DNA of 64,000 nt from positions 28,830-92,829 of the forward strand of contig JANNOI010000049.1 in NCBI GenBank assembly GCA_031398975.1, read 5' to 3'. Origin of the DNA: JAKFWI01 sp031398975. Lineage in GTDB: Bacteria > Pseudomonadota > Alphaproteobacteria > Caulobacterales > Aquidulcibacteraceae. Below are positions 8,937 through 18,312 of this stretch, in pieces. Every line of letters starts with the position of its first letter. Position 1 is the stretch's first letter. A program made the translations under genes and the position numbers. Below the pieces are notes generated by a model. It did not search any database and was not told the DNA's origin. It saw only the letters and a program-made list of their open reading frames with translations.

Positions 8937-9721
8937 GCGGGCCGATCCGCGCCGGGCGGGCCTGCGGGCGCGGGCCGCCCGCCCGCAATGCGCCAGTGCG
9001 GGCCGGACAGGGAGCTCGCCAGCGTCTCGTCCTGGGTGGCCACGATCACCGCAGCGCCTGCGCGGCGCATGGACACGAGCAGCCGCATCACCCGCCCCGC
9101 GAGGTCCGGAGAGAGGCCGGCGGTGGGCTCGTCGGCCAGCAGCAGGCGGGGCTGGGCCACCACCGCGCGCGCCGCCGCGACCCGGCGCCGCTCGGAGCCG
9201 GAGAGCATCCCGGCCGGGCGGTCGTCCTTGGGGGCGAGGCCCACGAAGCTCAGCAATTCCGCCACGTCGCCTTCATAGGCCCCCGGCTTGCGTCCGGCCA
9301 TCCGCAAGGGCAGCGCCACGTTCTCGAATGCGGTGAAATGATCGGCCAGAACCGGCGTCTGCGCCAAAAGGCCGATGCGTTGCTTCAGCGTCCTGCGCGT
9401 GTTGGGGGAAAGCCGCAGCGCGTCCGCGCCGAGGATGCGCGCCACGCCGCGATGGGGGGGAAGCGCCAGGCGCAGCACATCGATCAGGGCGGTCTTGCCC
9501 GCGCCCGCGGGGCCCAGCACGGAGACCACCGCGCCCGGGCGCGCCTCGAACCACACCCCGCGCAGTGCGTCCGCATTGCGGCGATAGCTGGCGTAAACGT
9601 CGGTCAGGGAGACGATGGCGGCGCTGTCCCCGGCCGGGGCGGCGGGCGCCGGCGCGCCGGCGCCGCGGGGCGCCTCGGCGCGCGCGTCGATGGCTCCGTC
9701 TAGGCCGGGATATGCCTGCAT
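8933..9721 (-). CDS. ftsE: FtsE-type ABC ATPase of the FtsEX complex
   Basis: A 262-residue ABC ATPase, partner of FtsX. Walker A GPAGAGKT is at 70-77, the signature LSGSE at 173-177, and Walker B LLLADEP at 193-199. The ATG at 9721 is chosen because the frame upstream runs into the divergent zinc-ribbon promoter. Even so, the protein has about 33 low-complexity Ala/Pro/Gly residues before the ABC domain, longer than usual for FtsE. The next gene, ftsX, overlaps by ATGA. The signature reads LSGSE rather than the more typical LSGGE. Confidence 0.88.
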   Translation of the reverse strand: MQAYPGLDGAIDARAEAPRGAGAPAPAAPAGDSAAIVSLTDVYASYRRNADALRGVWFEARPGAVVSVLGPAGAGKTALIDVLRLALPPHRGVARILGADALRLSPNTRRTLKQRIGLLAQTPVLADHFTAFENVALPLRMAGRKPGAYEGDVAELLSFVGLAPKDDRPAGMLSGSERRRVAAARAVVAQPRLLLADEPTAGLSPDLAGRVMRLLVSMRRAGAAVIVATQDETLASSLSGPHWRIAGGRPAPAGPPGADRPA

Positions 9722-9788
9722 TCTGGACTTCCGCCGCGGAATCAGCGCACGCGGTTGAAAACATGCGCGCTGTTGGAACGGTCCTACC

Positions 9789-10730
9789 ATGATCTTGATC
9801 TGCGCGTCATGCGCCACGCGCTATTACGCCGATGACGCCTCGATCGGGCCGGAGGGCCGCAGCGTCCGCTGCGCGGCGTGCGGGCACACCTGGTTCGTCG
9901 GCGGCCAATTGGTGCTGGGCGGGGAGGAGGCCGCCCCGCTCGCGCACTTCGTGGACGCCCCCGCGGGGGCGGGCTCGCGCGAGGCCATGGAAACCGTCCG
10001 TCAGGCCGCGCGCAACAGCCTTTCGGCGGCCGCCCAGGTGCGCCAGCGTCGGGCCGAGCGGCAGCGGCGCGAGCGGGCGCGCGCGGCGCTGATCGCGTGG
10101 GCGGGTTCGGGCGGGGCGCTGGTGGCGGGCCTGCTGGCCGCGATCGCCTTGCGTCAGGACGTGGCCCGGGCGTGGCCGCAAACCGCGAGCGCGTACGCCG
10201 CGATCGGGCTGCCGGTCAACGTCACCGGCTTGGAATTCGCCGATATCCAGGTAGACAAGGACGCCGAGGGTGCGGCGCCCGCGCTGGTCGTGCGCGGGGC
10301 GGTGCGCAATATCGGGCCGACGCGACGCGCGCCGCCGGTGCTGCGCTTCAGCCTGCGCGATGAGGAGGGCGAGGAGATGGTGAGCTGGCTGGCGCCGCTG
10401 GAAGGCCGCCCGATCGCGCCCGGGGGCGCGCGCCCCTTCCGCTCCCGCCTGGAAAGCCCGCCGGAGGGCGCGGCCGACCTTGAGGCGAGCTTCGCCTCCG
10501 CCGCCGAAATCGCCGCCTTCAACGCCGCCGCGCCGGCGCAATCGGTTCCCGAACCCGCCGAGCCCGCCGGCGAGGCGCCCGGCTCTGCGGAGCCTGCCAA
10601 GCACGGGTCCGGCCACCGCCCGTCGGGCGGCCCGCTGGAGCCGCTGGGCGGGCTGCTTTCGCCGGCCGAAGCCGCTGATCGCCCGGTCGAGGGCCTGGCC
10701 CCGCGCCTGCCGGCCGAGACGCGCCCATGA
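9789..10730 (+). CDS. MJ0042-type zinc-ribbon protein with one TM helix (DUF3426-like)
   Basis: A 313-residue protein. The N-terminal zinc ribbon is MILICASCATRYYADD with Cys5, Cys8, Cys28 and Cys31, the last pair in CAACGHTWF. A charged RQRRERAR stretch and a TM helix at about 98-120 follow, then a domain resembling the DUF3426 C-terminal region, which would be periplasmic, and a Pro/Ala-rich tail. Such genes often stand next to ftsE in alphaproteobacteria, and their function is unknown. Transcription diverges from ftsE; the gap is 67 bp. The stop overlaps hpt by ATGA. Confidence 0.82.
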   Translation: MILICASCATRYYADDASIGPEGRSVRCAACGHTWFVGGQLVLGGEEAAPLAHFVDAPAGAGSREAMETVRQAARNSLSAAAQVRQRRAERQRRERARAALIAWAGSGGALVAGLLAAIALRQDVARAWPQTASAYAAIGLPVNVTGLEFADIQVDKDAEGAAPALVVRGAVRNIGPTRRAPPVLRFSLRDEEGEEMVSWLAPLEGRPIAPGGARPFRSRLESPPEGAADLEASFASAAEIAAFNAAAPAQSVPEPAEPAGEAPGSAEPAKHGSGHRPSGGPLEPLGGLLSPAEAADRPVEGLAPRLPAETRP

Positions 10731-11248
10731 GCGCGCTTCCCCCGTTCGAGATCCTCATCGCGGAGGCGCCGCTGCAGGCCCGCATCGAGGCGCTGGCCGA
10801 TGTGTTTGAAGCGGAGATGGGCGAGGACTGGACGATCGTGTCGCTGCTCAAAGGGGCGATGCCGTTCAGCGTCGATCTGATGCGCGCGCTGGCGCGGCGG
10901 GGCGTGCACCCGGTGCTGGATTGCCTGTGGCTCGAGAGCTATCGCGACGCGCGCATCTCCTCCGGCCGGGTGGTGGTGCGGGCCGATATCTCCCGCCCCG
11001 TGGAGGGGCGCAGCGTGCTGATCGTGGACGACGTGTTCGACACCGGGCGCACCATCGCCTTCGCCCGCGCCCACCTCACCGCCAAAGGCGCCGCCCACAC
11101 CCGCGCCTGCGCGCTGGTGCGCAAACCCGCCGCCGCCGCCGAGCCGATCGACGATGTGGGCTTCGACGCGCCCGACCGGTATCTCGTGGGCTACGGCATG
11201 GACGACCGCGGCCTCTATCGCGGGCTGCCCTTCATCGCCGCGCTGTGA
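10727..11248 (+). CDS. hpt: hypoxanthine phosphoribosyltransferase
   Basis: A 173-residue type I phosphoribosyltransferase that salvages hypoxanthine/guanine with PRPP to give IMP/GMP in the cytosol. The PRPP-binding signature VLIVDDVFDTGRT lies at residues 97-109, and SLLKGAMPFSVDLMRAL at about 39-55 is the PPi-binding loop region. Length and motif order fit bacterial Hpt. It overlaps the zinc-ribbon gene by ATGA, so the two share a transcript. The convergent SRP RNA lies just downstream. Confidence 0.9.
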   Translation: MSALPPFEILIAEAPLQARIEALADVFEAEMGEDWTIVSLLKGAMPFSVDLMRALARRGVHPVLDCLWLESYRDARISSGRVVVRADISRPVEGRSVLIVDDVFDTGRTIAFARAHLTAKGAAHTRACALVRKPAAAAEPIDDVGFDAPDRYLVGYGMDDRGLYRGLPFIAAL

Positions 11249-11261
11249 GCGGGCGGTGAAC

Positions 11262-11354
11262 GGAGGCTGGACGGCGACCCGAAGGCGATCCGTTACGGCT
11301 GCTTCCTTCCGGACCTGACCGGGTTGGCGGGACCCCCGTCCGCCGCCAGCCTCC
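11262..11354 (-). ncRNA. ffs: signal recognition particle RNA, small 4.5S type
   Basis: Read on the minus strand, the core GGTCAGGTCCGGAAGGAAGC (11301-11320) is the highly conserved SRP RNA apical loop that binds Ffh and FtsY. The ends pair: GGAGGCTGG (11346-11354 read on the minus strand) with CCAGCCTCC (11262-11270 read likewise), closing a single long hairpin of about 93 nt, the usual short bacterial form without an Alu domain. The ends were set from this pairing. It is convergent with hpt and lies downstream of no protein gene on its own strand. Confidence 0.93.
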
Positions 11355-11407
11355 TGCCCTCGATATCGACCCTCCGCTCCCCGCCGGCAAGCCCGCATCG
11401 CTCGATG

Positions 11408-12505
11408 TTAGCCAGCGAAGCGGAAATGCATCACGTCGCCGTCGCGGACGACGTACTCCTTGCCTTCGAGGCGCATGCGCCCGGCCTCCTTCGCGCCCGC
11501 CTCGCCGCCGAAGGCGATATAATCCTCATAGGCGATCGTTTCGGCCCGGATGAAGCCCTTCTCGAAATCGCTATGGATCACGCCCGCGGCCTTGGGCGCG
11601 ACATCGCCCTGGTGGATCGTCCAGGCGCGGGCCTCCTTGGGGCCGACGGTGAAGAAGGTGGCGAGGCCTAAAAGCGCATAGCCGCTGCGGATCAGACGGT
11701 TGAGCCCGGGCTCCTCTAGGCCGATCGCCGCGAGGTAATCGGCGCGCTCGGCGGCGTCCAGCAGGGCGAGCTCCGCCTCGATCTTGGCCGAGATCACCAC
11801 CGCCTGCGCGCCCTCCGCGGCGGCGCGCGCCTCCACCTGCGCGGAGAGCGCATTGCCGGTCGCGGCGCTCGGCTCGTCGACATTGCACACATAGAGCACA
11901 GGCTTTGCGGTGAGGAGCTGCAGCATCCCCCATGCCTTGCGCTGCTCGGGGGGCACAGGCGCGGTGCGCGCGGGCCGGCCCGCCTCTAGCGCGGCCTTGG
12001 CGAGATCGAGCAGGGCGAGCGTCTCCTTGGCTTCCTTGTCCCCGCCTTTGGCCTTTTTCTCCACGCCCGTGCGTCGCTTTTCGAGGCTCTCGAGGTCCGC
12101 CAGCATCAGCTCCGTCTCGACGGTTTCGAGGTCGGAGAGCGGGTCCACCCGGCCGGCGACATGGGTCACATCGTCATCGATAAAGCAGCGGCACACATAG
12201 AGGACCGCGTCGGTCTCGCGAATATTGGCGAGAAATTGGTTGCCGAGGCCTTCGCCCGCGCTCGCGCCTTTCACCAGGCCCGCGATATCGACGAAATTCA
12301 TCCGCGTGGGGATGATCTCCTTGGACTTGGCGATCGCGGCCAGCCGCTCGAGGCGCGGCTCGGGCATGGCGACTTCCCCGACATTGGGCTCAATCGTGCA
12401 GAAGGGATAATTCGCCGCCTGCGCGGCGGCGGTCTGGGTCAGGGCGTTGAACAGGGTGGATTTGCCCACGTTCGGCAGCCCGACGATGCCGCATTTGAAG
12501 CCCAT
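11408..12505 (-). CDS. ychF: redox-regulated ATPase YchF (OLA1 family)
   Basis: A 365-residue Obg-family P-loop NTPase. MGFKCGIVGLPNVGKST opens the protein, with the P-loop at residues 9-17; the NMDA-like and NxxD-type motifs and a C-terminal TGS domain (FFTVGPKEARAWTIHQGD onwards) follow, ending KEYVVRDGDVMHFRF. YchF binds the ribosome and hydrolyses ATP. The start at 12505 matches the conserved N terminus of the family; a longer frame upstream is proline/arginine-rich and overlaps the next gene. Length is normal for the family. Confidence 0.95.
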   Translation of the reverse strand: MGFKCGIVGLPNVGKSTLFNALTQTAAAQAANYPFCTIEPNVGEVAMPEPRLERLAAIAKSKEIIPTRMNFVDIAGLVKGASAGEGLGNQFLANIRETDAVLYVCRCFIDDDVTHVAGRVDPLSDLETVETELMLADLESLEKRRTGVEKKAKGGDKEAKETLALLDLAKAALEAGRPARTAPVPPEQRKAWGMLQLLTAKPVLYVCNVDEPSAATGNALSAQVEARAAAEGAQAVVISAKIEAELALLDAAERADYLAAIGLEEPGLNRLIRSGYALLGLATFFTVGPKEARAWTIHQGDVAPKAAGVIHSDFEKGFIRAETIAYEDYIAFGGEAGAKEAGRMRLEGKEYVVRDGDVMHFRFAG

Positions 12506-12527
12506 CTCGATGTCCTTGCGTGCGCGC

Positions 12528-13748
12528 TCAGGCCCCGGCGGGGGCGGCGGGGCGCCCGTTCCGGGCCGCGGCGGGGAGCGCCCAGCCGGCCCCGAGCGCC
12601 AGCACCAGGAGCGACAGAAGCAGCAAGGGCGCGGCGGCCGCAAGGTCGGACCAGCCGAAAAGCTGAAGCGCCAAGGGCGAAGCCAGCGCGGCCAGCGCGA
12701 AGGCGGAGGCGCGCCGGCCCCAGGCGGGGTCCCGCGCCAGAAGCGCCAGAAGAAGCGCCGCGAGGCCCGGCCCCACGCCTAGCACGTCATATTGCATCAG
12801 GCGGGGGCTGCACAGCACCAGCGCCGAAACCCCAAACAGCGCGCGCTCGCGGGCCCCCATGTCCAGCCGGCGCGCCACCGCCGCGGCGCACGCAACCATC
12901 GCGGCCGCAAACCCCGCCCACAAAGCCGTGGCGAGCGCCCCGCGCGCATCGAGGCCTACAAGCATCGCCCAACGCAAAAACCCGTCGCCATAATTGTCGT
13001 GCGCGGCGGAATAGGCGAGCGCCTCCCGCCAGGCCGCGATCGCGCCGGGGCTGTCGTACAGCAGGGTGAGCGCCGTGGGCGCAAGGCCCAGCGCTGCGGC
13101 CGCGCCCGCCCACAGCGCCGAGCGCCAGAGCGGGCGGTCGGCGAACAGGAACAGGGCGGCGTAGAGCGCGAAGGTGGGCTTGACGGCGGCGGCGGCGACG
13201 ATGGCGGCCAGCGCCCAGCCCTGAAGGCGCGGCGCGGCGAGGGCGGCGGCGAACACCAGGGCGTGCAGCATCACCCCCACATTGCCATAGGCGATCGCCC
13301 CCCCGGTCCAGAGCGTGAGCAGCGGGGCCCGCAGGAGGAGGCCCGGCCGTCCCTGCGGCGTCCAGAGCGTGGCCGCGAGCAGCAGCCCGGCCAGCCCCGC
13401 GAACGCGGCCGCGTACAGTAGAAGCATGGGGTGGAACCCGATCGCCTTGACCCCTTCCCCGGCGGCGCGGGCGATCCAGGGCGCATAGACATAAGGCGCA
13501 GCCGACATCCCGTGGCAGGCGGTCTCCGACACGGCGTAGGCCTCCGCGCGCACCCCGGCGCACAGGATGGCGGCCGCATCCTCGAACCAGGGACGCCCCC
13601 CCGTGAGGCGCCCGATCAGCCCGGACAGGAGCGGGGTGGCGCAGCACAGAAGCAGCACGCCGCCCAGCAGAGGCCCGCGGGCGCGCCAGGCGCTGAAGAT
13701 CGGAAACGGATCAAAAGCCGCGCCCTGCGCCCCGTTCCCGTTCGCCAT
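12528..13748 (-). CDS. polytopic membrane protein, possibly GT87 (DUF2029)-like
   Basis: A 406-residue very hydrophobic protein with about ten predicted TM segments. A short loop after TM1 carries WFEDAAAILCAGVRAEAYAVSETACHG, and AIVAAAAVKPTFALYAALFLFADRPLWR is a conserved-looking cytoplasmic turn; this VKP motif and the overall layout resemble GT87/DUF2029 polyprenyl-dependent mannosyltransferases. The match is by pattern only. It lies 22 bp upstream of ychF on the same strand. If GT87-like, it would add a sugar from a lipid-linked donor on the periplasmic side. Confidence 0.6.
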   Translation of the reverse strand: MANGNGAQGAAFDPFPIFSAWRARGPLLGGVLLLCCATPLLSGLIGRLTGGRPWFEDAAAILCAGVRAEAYAVSETACHGMSAAPYVYAPWIARAAGEGVKAIGFHPMLLLYAAAFAGLAGLLLAATLWTPQGRPGLLLRAPLLTLWTGGAIAYGNVGVMLHALVFAAALAAPRLQGWALAAIVAAAAVKPTFALYAALFLFADRPLWRSALWAGAAAALGLAPTALTLLYDSPGAIAAWREALAYSAAHDNYGDGFLRWAMLVGLDARGALATALWAGFAAAMVACAAAVARRLDMGARERALFGVSALVLCSPRLMQYDVLGVGPGLAALLLALLARDPAWGRRASAFALAALASPLALQLFGWSDLAAAAPLLLLSLLVLALGAGWALPAAARNGRPAAPAGA

Positions 13749-13780
13749 CCGCGCTCCCCCTTCCGCGCTGTGTGCGATGT

Positions 13781-14437
13781 TCAGGCGTCTTTTTCAACAT
13801 TGGCGGCGGGAGAAAAATCCCCGGCTTCTGCGGGCGGGGCGGCGGCGTCGAACGGCGGCGTTTCCTCCGGGGTTTCCCGGGGCCGTTCCGGCGGCGAGGG
13901 TTCGGCGGGGACGGGCGCGGCGATATAGGCGGTCTTGACCACCCCATGGGCCAGCACCTGGGAATGGGACAAAGCGAGCTTGGTGGAATGGTGCAGCCGG
14001 CCGGTCAGCGGCACGCCCTCGCCCAAAAGGATCGGCATCTGGAACAGGTGCAGCTCGTCCACCAGGCCGCGGCGGAGGCAGAAGGCCAGCGTCTCGCCCC
14101 CGCCCACGATCCAGATCTGCCCGGGCGCGCCGAGCATGGCCTGGGTGGTTTCCTCCTCATTGGCCCCGCGCGCGACCGCCGGGGCGTTCGTCAGGGGGTG
14201 GCGCGTCAGCACGATCGTGGGCCGCGCGCCATAGGGCCAGGCTCCCCCGAAGCTCATGATCTGATCGAAGGTGCGGCGGCCCATCAGCAGCGCGTCGATG
14301 CCGGCGATGAAGCCCTCGAAGCCGAAATCGCTTGAATTTCCAAAGCCCTCGAGCCAGCCCACGCCGCCGAATTTGTCCGCGATGAACCCGTCCGCGGACA
14401 CGGCGAGATAGGCGATGCGGCGAGGGCTCGCGACCAT
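13781..14437 (-). CDS. dihydrofolate reductase-like (RibD C-terminal domain) protein
   Basis: A 218-residue protein of the RibD_C/DHFR-like superfamily. It opens with RIAYLAVSADGFIAD, typical of YwjB/YyaP-type reductases, followed by LLMGRRTFDQI and IWIVGGGETLAFCL, the NADPH-binding glycine motif. The C-terminal 40 residues are a Pro/Glu-rich tail not seen in the core family. Substrate unknown: stand-alone members are often annotated as dihydrofolate reductase family without proof of folate activity. Confidence 0.82.
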   Translation of the reverse strand: MVASPRRIAYLAVSADGFIADKFGGVGWLEGFGNSSDFGFEGFIAGIDALLMGRRTFDQIMSFGGAWPYGARPTIVLTRHPLTNAPAVARGANEEETTQAMLGAPGQIWIVGGGETLAFCLRRGLVDELHLFQMPILLGEGVPLTGRLHHSTKLALSHSQVLAHGVVKTAYIAAPVPAEPSPPERPRETPEETPPFDAAAPPAEAGDFSPAANVEKDA

Positions 14438-14585
14438 CGGGAAGAAGGCTCCTGCGGAGCGGCCGCCCGACCATATCGGCGCCGCTGAACGACCACGACG
14501 TGGGTAACACTTTTTGCGCCGCAGCGCAGGCTCTGATGCGCTTTCTTGGCGCGCCGGGAAAGCGCGCGGCGCATCGGCTGGGCTC

Positions 14586-15206
14586 TCAGGGCTCCTCCCG
14601 CGGCGCGGGCTTTTGGGGCTTGAGCGTGGATTTGGGCGCGGGCGCGAGGCGCAGCACCTCGGCCTGGTATTTCTCGTCCTCCCCCGCGATCAGCAGCTCC
14701 AGCGCGTCCGCGCACGCCGCTAGCAGGGGCTCGCGCCAAGCGGCCTCCGCCTTCGCGAAATCCGCCAGCACATAGCCGAGCACGGCCTCTTTGCTTCCGG
14801 GATGGCCGATGCCCAGGCGCGCGCGGCGGAACCCGTCCCCGATCGGGGAGGCGATCAGGGAGCGTACGCCGTTATGGCCGGCCGCGCCGCCGCCGGTTTT
14901 CATCCGCAGCCGCCCCGGCGCGAGGTCGAGTTCGTCGTAGAACACAACGATCTGGCCCGGTTGGAGCTTGTAGAAGCCGGCCGCCTCGCCGACGGCGCGC
15001 CCGCTATCGTTCATGAAGGTTTGCGGCTTCAGCAGAAGGATCTTTTCACCTGCGACCTGCCCCTCGGCGGTTTCCGCCTGGAAGCGCTTGCGCCACGGGC
15101 CGAAGCGCCAGCGCGCGGCGATCGCGTCCGCCGCCAGGAAGCCGATATTGTGCCGGTTGGCCGCGTAAGTCGGGCCGGGATTGCCCAATCCGGCGAGCAG
15201 CAGCAT
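14586..15206 (-). CDS. pth: peptidyl-tRNA hydrolase
   Basis: A 206-residue enzyme that cleaves peptidyl-tRNA released from stalled ribosomes. The family start MLLLAGLGNPGPTYAANRHN is present, with catalytic His19, Asn66 in TFMNDSG and Asp91 in YDELDL. The segment GGGAAGHNGVRSL follows. The C-terminal 25 residues are a Lys/Pro-rich extension. It lies 36 bp downstream of the ribosomal protein L25 gene, a common bacterial arrangement, and is probably co-transcribed with it. Confidence 0.95.
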   Translation of the reverse strand: MLLLAGLGNPGPTYAANRHNIGFLAADAIAARWRFGPWRKRFQAETAEGQVAGEKILLLKPQTFMNDSGRAVGEAAGFYKLQPGQIVVFYDELDLAPGRLRMKTGGGAAGHNGVRSLIASPIGDGFRRARLGIGHPGSKEAVLGYVLADFAKAEAAWREPLLAACADALELLIAGEDEKYQAEVLRLAPAPKSTLKPQKPAPREEP

Positions 15207-15242
15207 GGCGTCCCCGTAAAGCCCGCAAGGCTTCCGCCCGGA

Positions 15243-15872
15243 TCAGGCCTTCTTGGCGGCGTCCGCGGCGGGAGCGGCCTCGGCGCTGGCGGCTTCGGGC
15301 TCATCCTTGCCGCCGCGGCCCGAGAGGGTGGCGATGGTGAAATCCTTCTCCTTCACCCGCGTCGTCACGCCGGGGGGCAGGGTCAGCGCGGAGAGGTGGA
15401 ACACCGAGCCGATATCGGAGGTCGATAAATCGATCACCAATTCCTCGGGAATCTTGCCCGCCGGGCAGGCGAGCTCAACGGTGTGGTGCACGATGTTCAG
15501 CACGCCGCCGCGCTTCAGCCCGGGCGAGACCTCCTGGCCGCGGAAATGGACCGGCACCTCCACATTGATCACCGCGCCTTCCTCCACGCGGTAGAGGTCC
15601 ACATGGATCGGCGCGTCGCTGACGGGGTGGTATTGGATGGCGCGGGGAATGACGGGCTGGCGCTCGCCCTGATGGTCGATCTCGATCATGTGGGAGATGA
15701 ACTTGCCCGAGCGCAGCGCCTTGGTGAGCTCGCCCTGCTTCAGCGAGATGGCCACCGCGCCGCGGCTGCCGCCGTACAACACCCCCGGAATGAGCCCGTC
15801 CCGGCGCGTCGCGCGGGCGCCGCCGGCCCCGGTGCGATCCCGCCGTTCCACACTCAACACGATGCCCGCCAT
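15243..15872 (-). CDS. rplY: 50S ribosomal protein L25/general stress protein Ctc
   Basis: A 209-residue L25 of the long (Ctc/TL5) type, which binds 5S rRNA in the large subunit. It starts MAGIVLSVERRD, contains LIPGVLYGG, then the beta-rich C-terminal domain with VEVPVHFRGQEVSPGLKRGG, and ends in an Ala/Glu-rich tail. ATG 15872 is chosen because the conserved domain begins directly after it. It is followed by pth, the typical L25-pth pair. Confidence 0.95.
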   Translation of the reverse strand: MAGIVLSVERRDRTGAGGARATRRDGLIPGVLYGGSRGAVAISLKQGELTKALRSGKFISHMIEIDHQGERQPVIPRAIQYHPVSDAPIHVDLYRVEEGAVINVEVPVHFRGQEVSPGLKRGGVLNIVHHTVELACPAGKIPEELVIDLSTSDIGSVFHLSALTLPPGVTTRVKEKDFTIATLSGRGGKDEPEAASAEAAPAADAAKKA

Positions 15873-16004
15873 GGGATGGCCCCTCAAAGCGCCCGCCGCC
15901 GCGCGCGCGGCCGGGCTGCACAACGGCCGCACCGGCGGCCGGAAACCGGAAAGCGCCGCTGGTAGCCGATCGCGCGGTGCAAGGCAATGCGCTTGGCGTC
16001 CGCT

Positions 16005-16904
16005 TCAAGGGGCCGCGGCCTCTGCCGCGCCGGCGGTCTTGGCGTCCTGCGCTTCCGCCCGCGCGATCAGGGCGGCCGCCGCCCGCAGGATGTCGTTCAC
16101 GCAGCAGGCGTTGAGGAAATGGTCCCCGCCCGCCACGATCCGGGTCTCGGCTTGTGCGGCGGGGCCCACGCGGGCGGCGAGTTCGGCGGCGAAGGCCGGC
16201 GGCACGAAGGTGTCGCGATCGCCGTGCAGGACCAGAACCGGGATGGAAAGCCCCGCCAGCGCCGCCTCGGCCTTCGGCAATTGCGGCTTCTGGCGATTGA
16301 TCTCGATGAGGCTGTTGCGCAGGTCCCGCGGCAGCACCGGCTTCACGACCCCCCCGACCGCGGAGAGCCGTTTCGCCGTCGGCCCCCATTCGCCGTAGAA
16401 GCTCGAGACGAGCATCAGCGCCTTGACCTTGTCCGGCCGGGCCGCCGCCAGCAGGGTGGCGACAGGCGCCCCGTAGGACTGGCCCAGCAGCACGACCTTT
16501 TGCCCCTCCGGCCCGTCCAGCATCGGCGCCAGCGCCTTGGCCTGCACCGCGATATCGGGGGCGGCCTCGCGCGGCTCGCTCAACGCAAAGCCCGGCCGGT
16601 CGGCGACCAGGATCTGAAGGTCGTCCGGCGCGGCCGCCAGGGTCGGGGCCCAATATTCGGACCAGGACGGCGTGCCCGTGATCACCACCACCCGCCAGGG
16701 GGTCTCCGCATTGGGGGTGCGCAAGCCCGACAGCCGCCACCCCGTCCCGCCCCCGGCGGTGAAGCTGAACCGCTCCATCACTCCCGGCGGGTAATCGGAG
16801 GATACGGGAAAGCGCTTCTGCTCCGGCTGGCCGCCCCCGCCCGTGCAGGCCGCCGCCGCCGCCGCGGAAGCGAGCCCGGCCGCAGCCATCCGCCAACGCT
16901 TCAT
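16005..16904 (-). CDS. alpha/beta-hydrolase, probable lipoprotein
   Basis: A 299-residue serine hydrolase. An N-terminal signal with an Ala-rich run and Cys20 (AAAACTGGG) suggests lipid attachment, though the lipobox is weak. The nucleophile elbow GQSYGAP places Ser143; HGDRD (Asp231) and GGDH (His262) complete a plausible triad. Substrate unknown. ATG 16904 is preferred over 16922 because the basic MKRWRM start fits a signal peptide. It stands 54 bp downstream of prs on the same strand. Confidence 0.8.
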   Translation of the reverse strand: MKRWRMAAAGLASAAAAAACTGGGGQPEQKRFPVSSDYPPGVMERFSFTAGGGTGWRLSGLRTPNAETPWRVVVITGTPSWSEYWAPTLAAAPDDLQILVADRPGFALSEPREAAPDIAVQAKALAPMLDGPEGQKVVLLGQSYGAPVATLLAAARPDKVKALMLVSSFYGEWGPTAKRLSAVGGVVKPVLPRDLRNSLIEINRQKPQLPKAEAALAGLSIPVLVLHGDRDTFVPPAFAAELAARVGPAAQAETRIVAGGDHFLNACCVNDILRAAAALIARAEAQDAKTAGAAEAAAP

Positions 16905-16958
16905 CTTTCCACTCCGCTGCATGCCGCTTCACACAGGCGCTGCGCGCGAGCGGCGCTG

Positions 16959-17891
<933 letters not shown>

Positions 17892-18078
17892 GGGCCGCCC
17901 CCGCGTATCGCCCCGTATGTGACGATTCCTTAGCAGAGCAAGACCCGTGCGCAAGGGTGCGGTCGCGGATCGGGCCTTGGTGTGGCCGTGCTGCATCGCG
18001 TGCGCGCGCGGCGCGGGGAGGGATCAAAACGGGGCCGAGGCCGTTTGCCTAAGACCGCTCCTCGCGGTTCGGAGACTG

Positions 18079-18300
18079 ATGATGAGTGCGGTTATGAATG
18101 TCGTGTTCGTGCTGATCCTCGCCGGCGCCATGATTTACGGCTTCGTGCGCTACCGCCACGCGACCCGCCGGGACAATGCCCGCGCTGAGGCCGGTTCAAA
18201 GCGGCTCTATGCGGAGGAAGACGCCGAGGAGAGCGCCATCGACCAGGCCGCCGCCGACGCAAAGCCCGCTAAGGACAAGACCCCGCCGCCGCCCCGTTAA
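18079..18300 (+). CDS. small single-pass membrane protein
   Basis: A 73-residue protein: one N-terminal TM helix (VVFVLILAGAMIYGFV), a basic stop-transfer RYRHATRRD, then an acidic and Pro/Lys-rich tail. ATG 18079 or the next codon 18082 follows a GGAG at 18071-18074. Codon use is like the neighbours. No family is recognised. It diverges from prs across 187 bp and is convergent with pgeF, 12 bp away. Confidence 0.6.
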   Translation: MMSAVMNVVFVLILAGAMIYGFVRYRHATRRDNARAEAGSKRLYAEEDAEESAIDQAAADAKPAKDKTPPPPR

Positions 18301-18312
18301 CCGAAACTGCGC

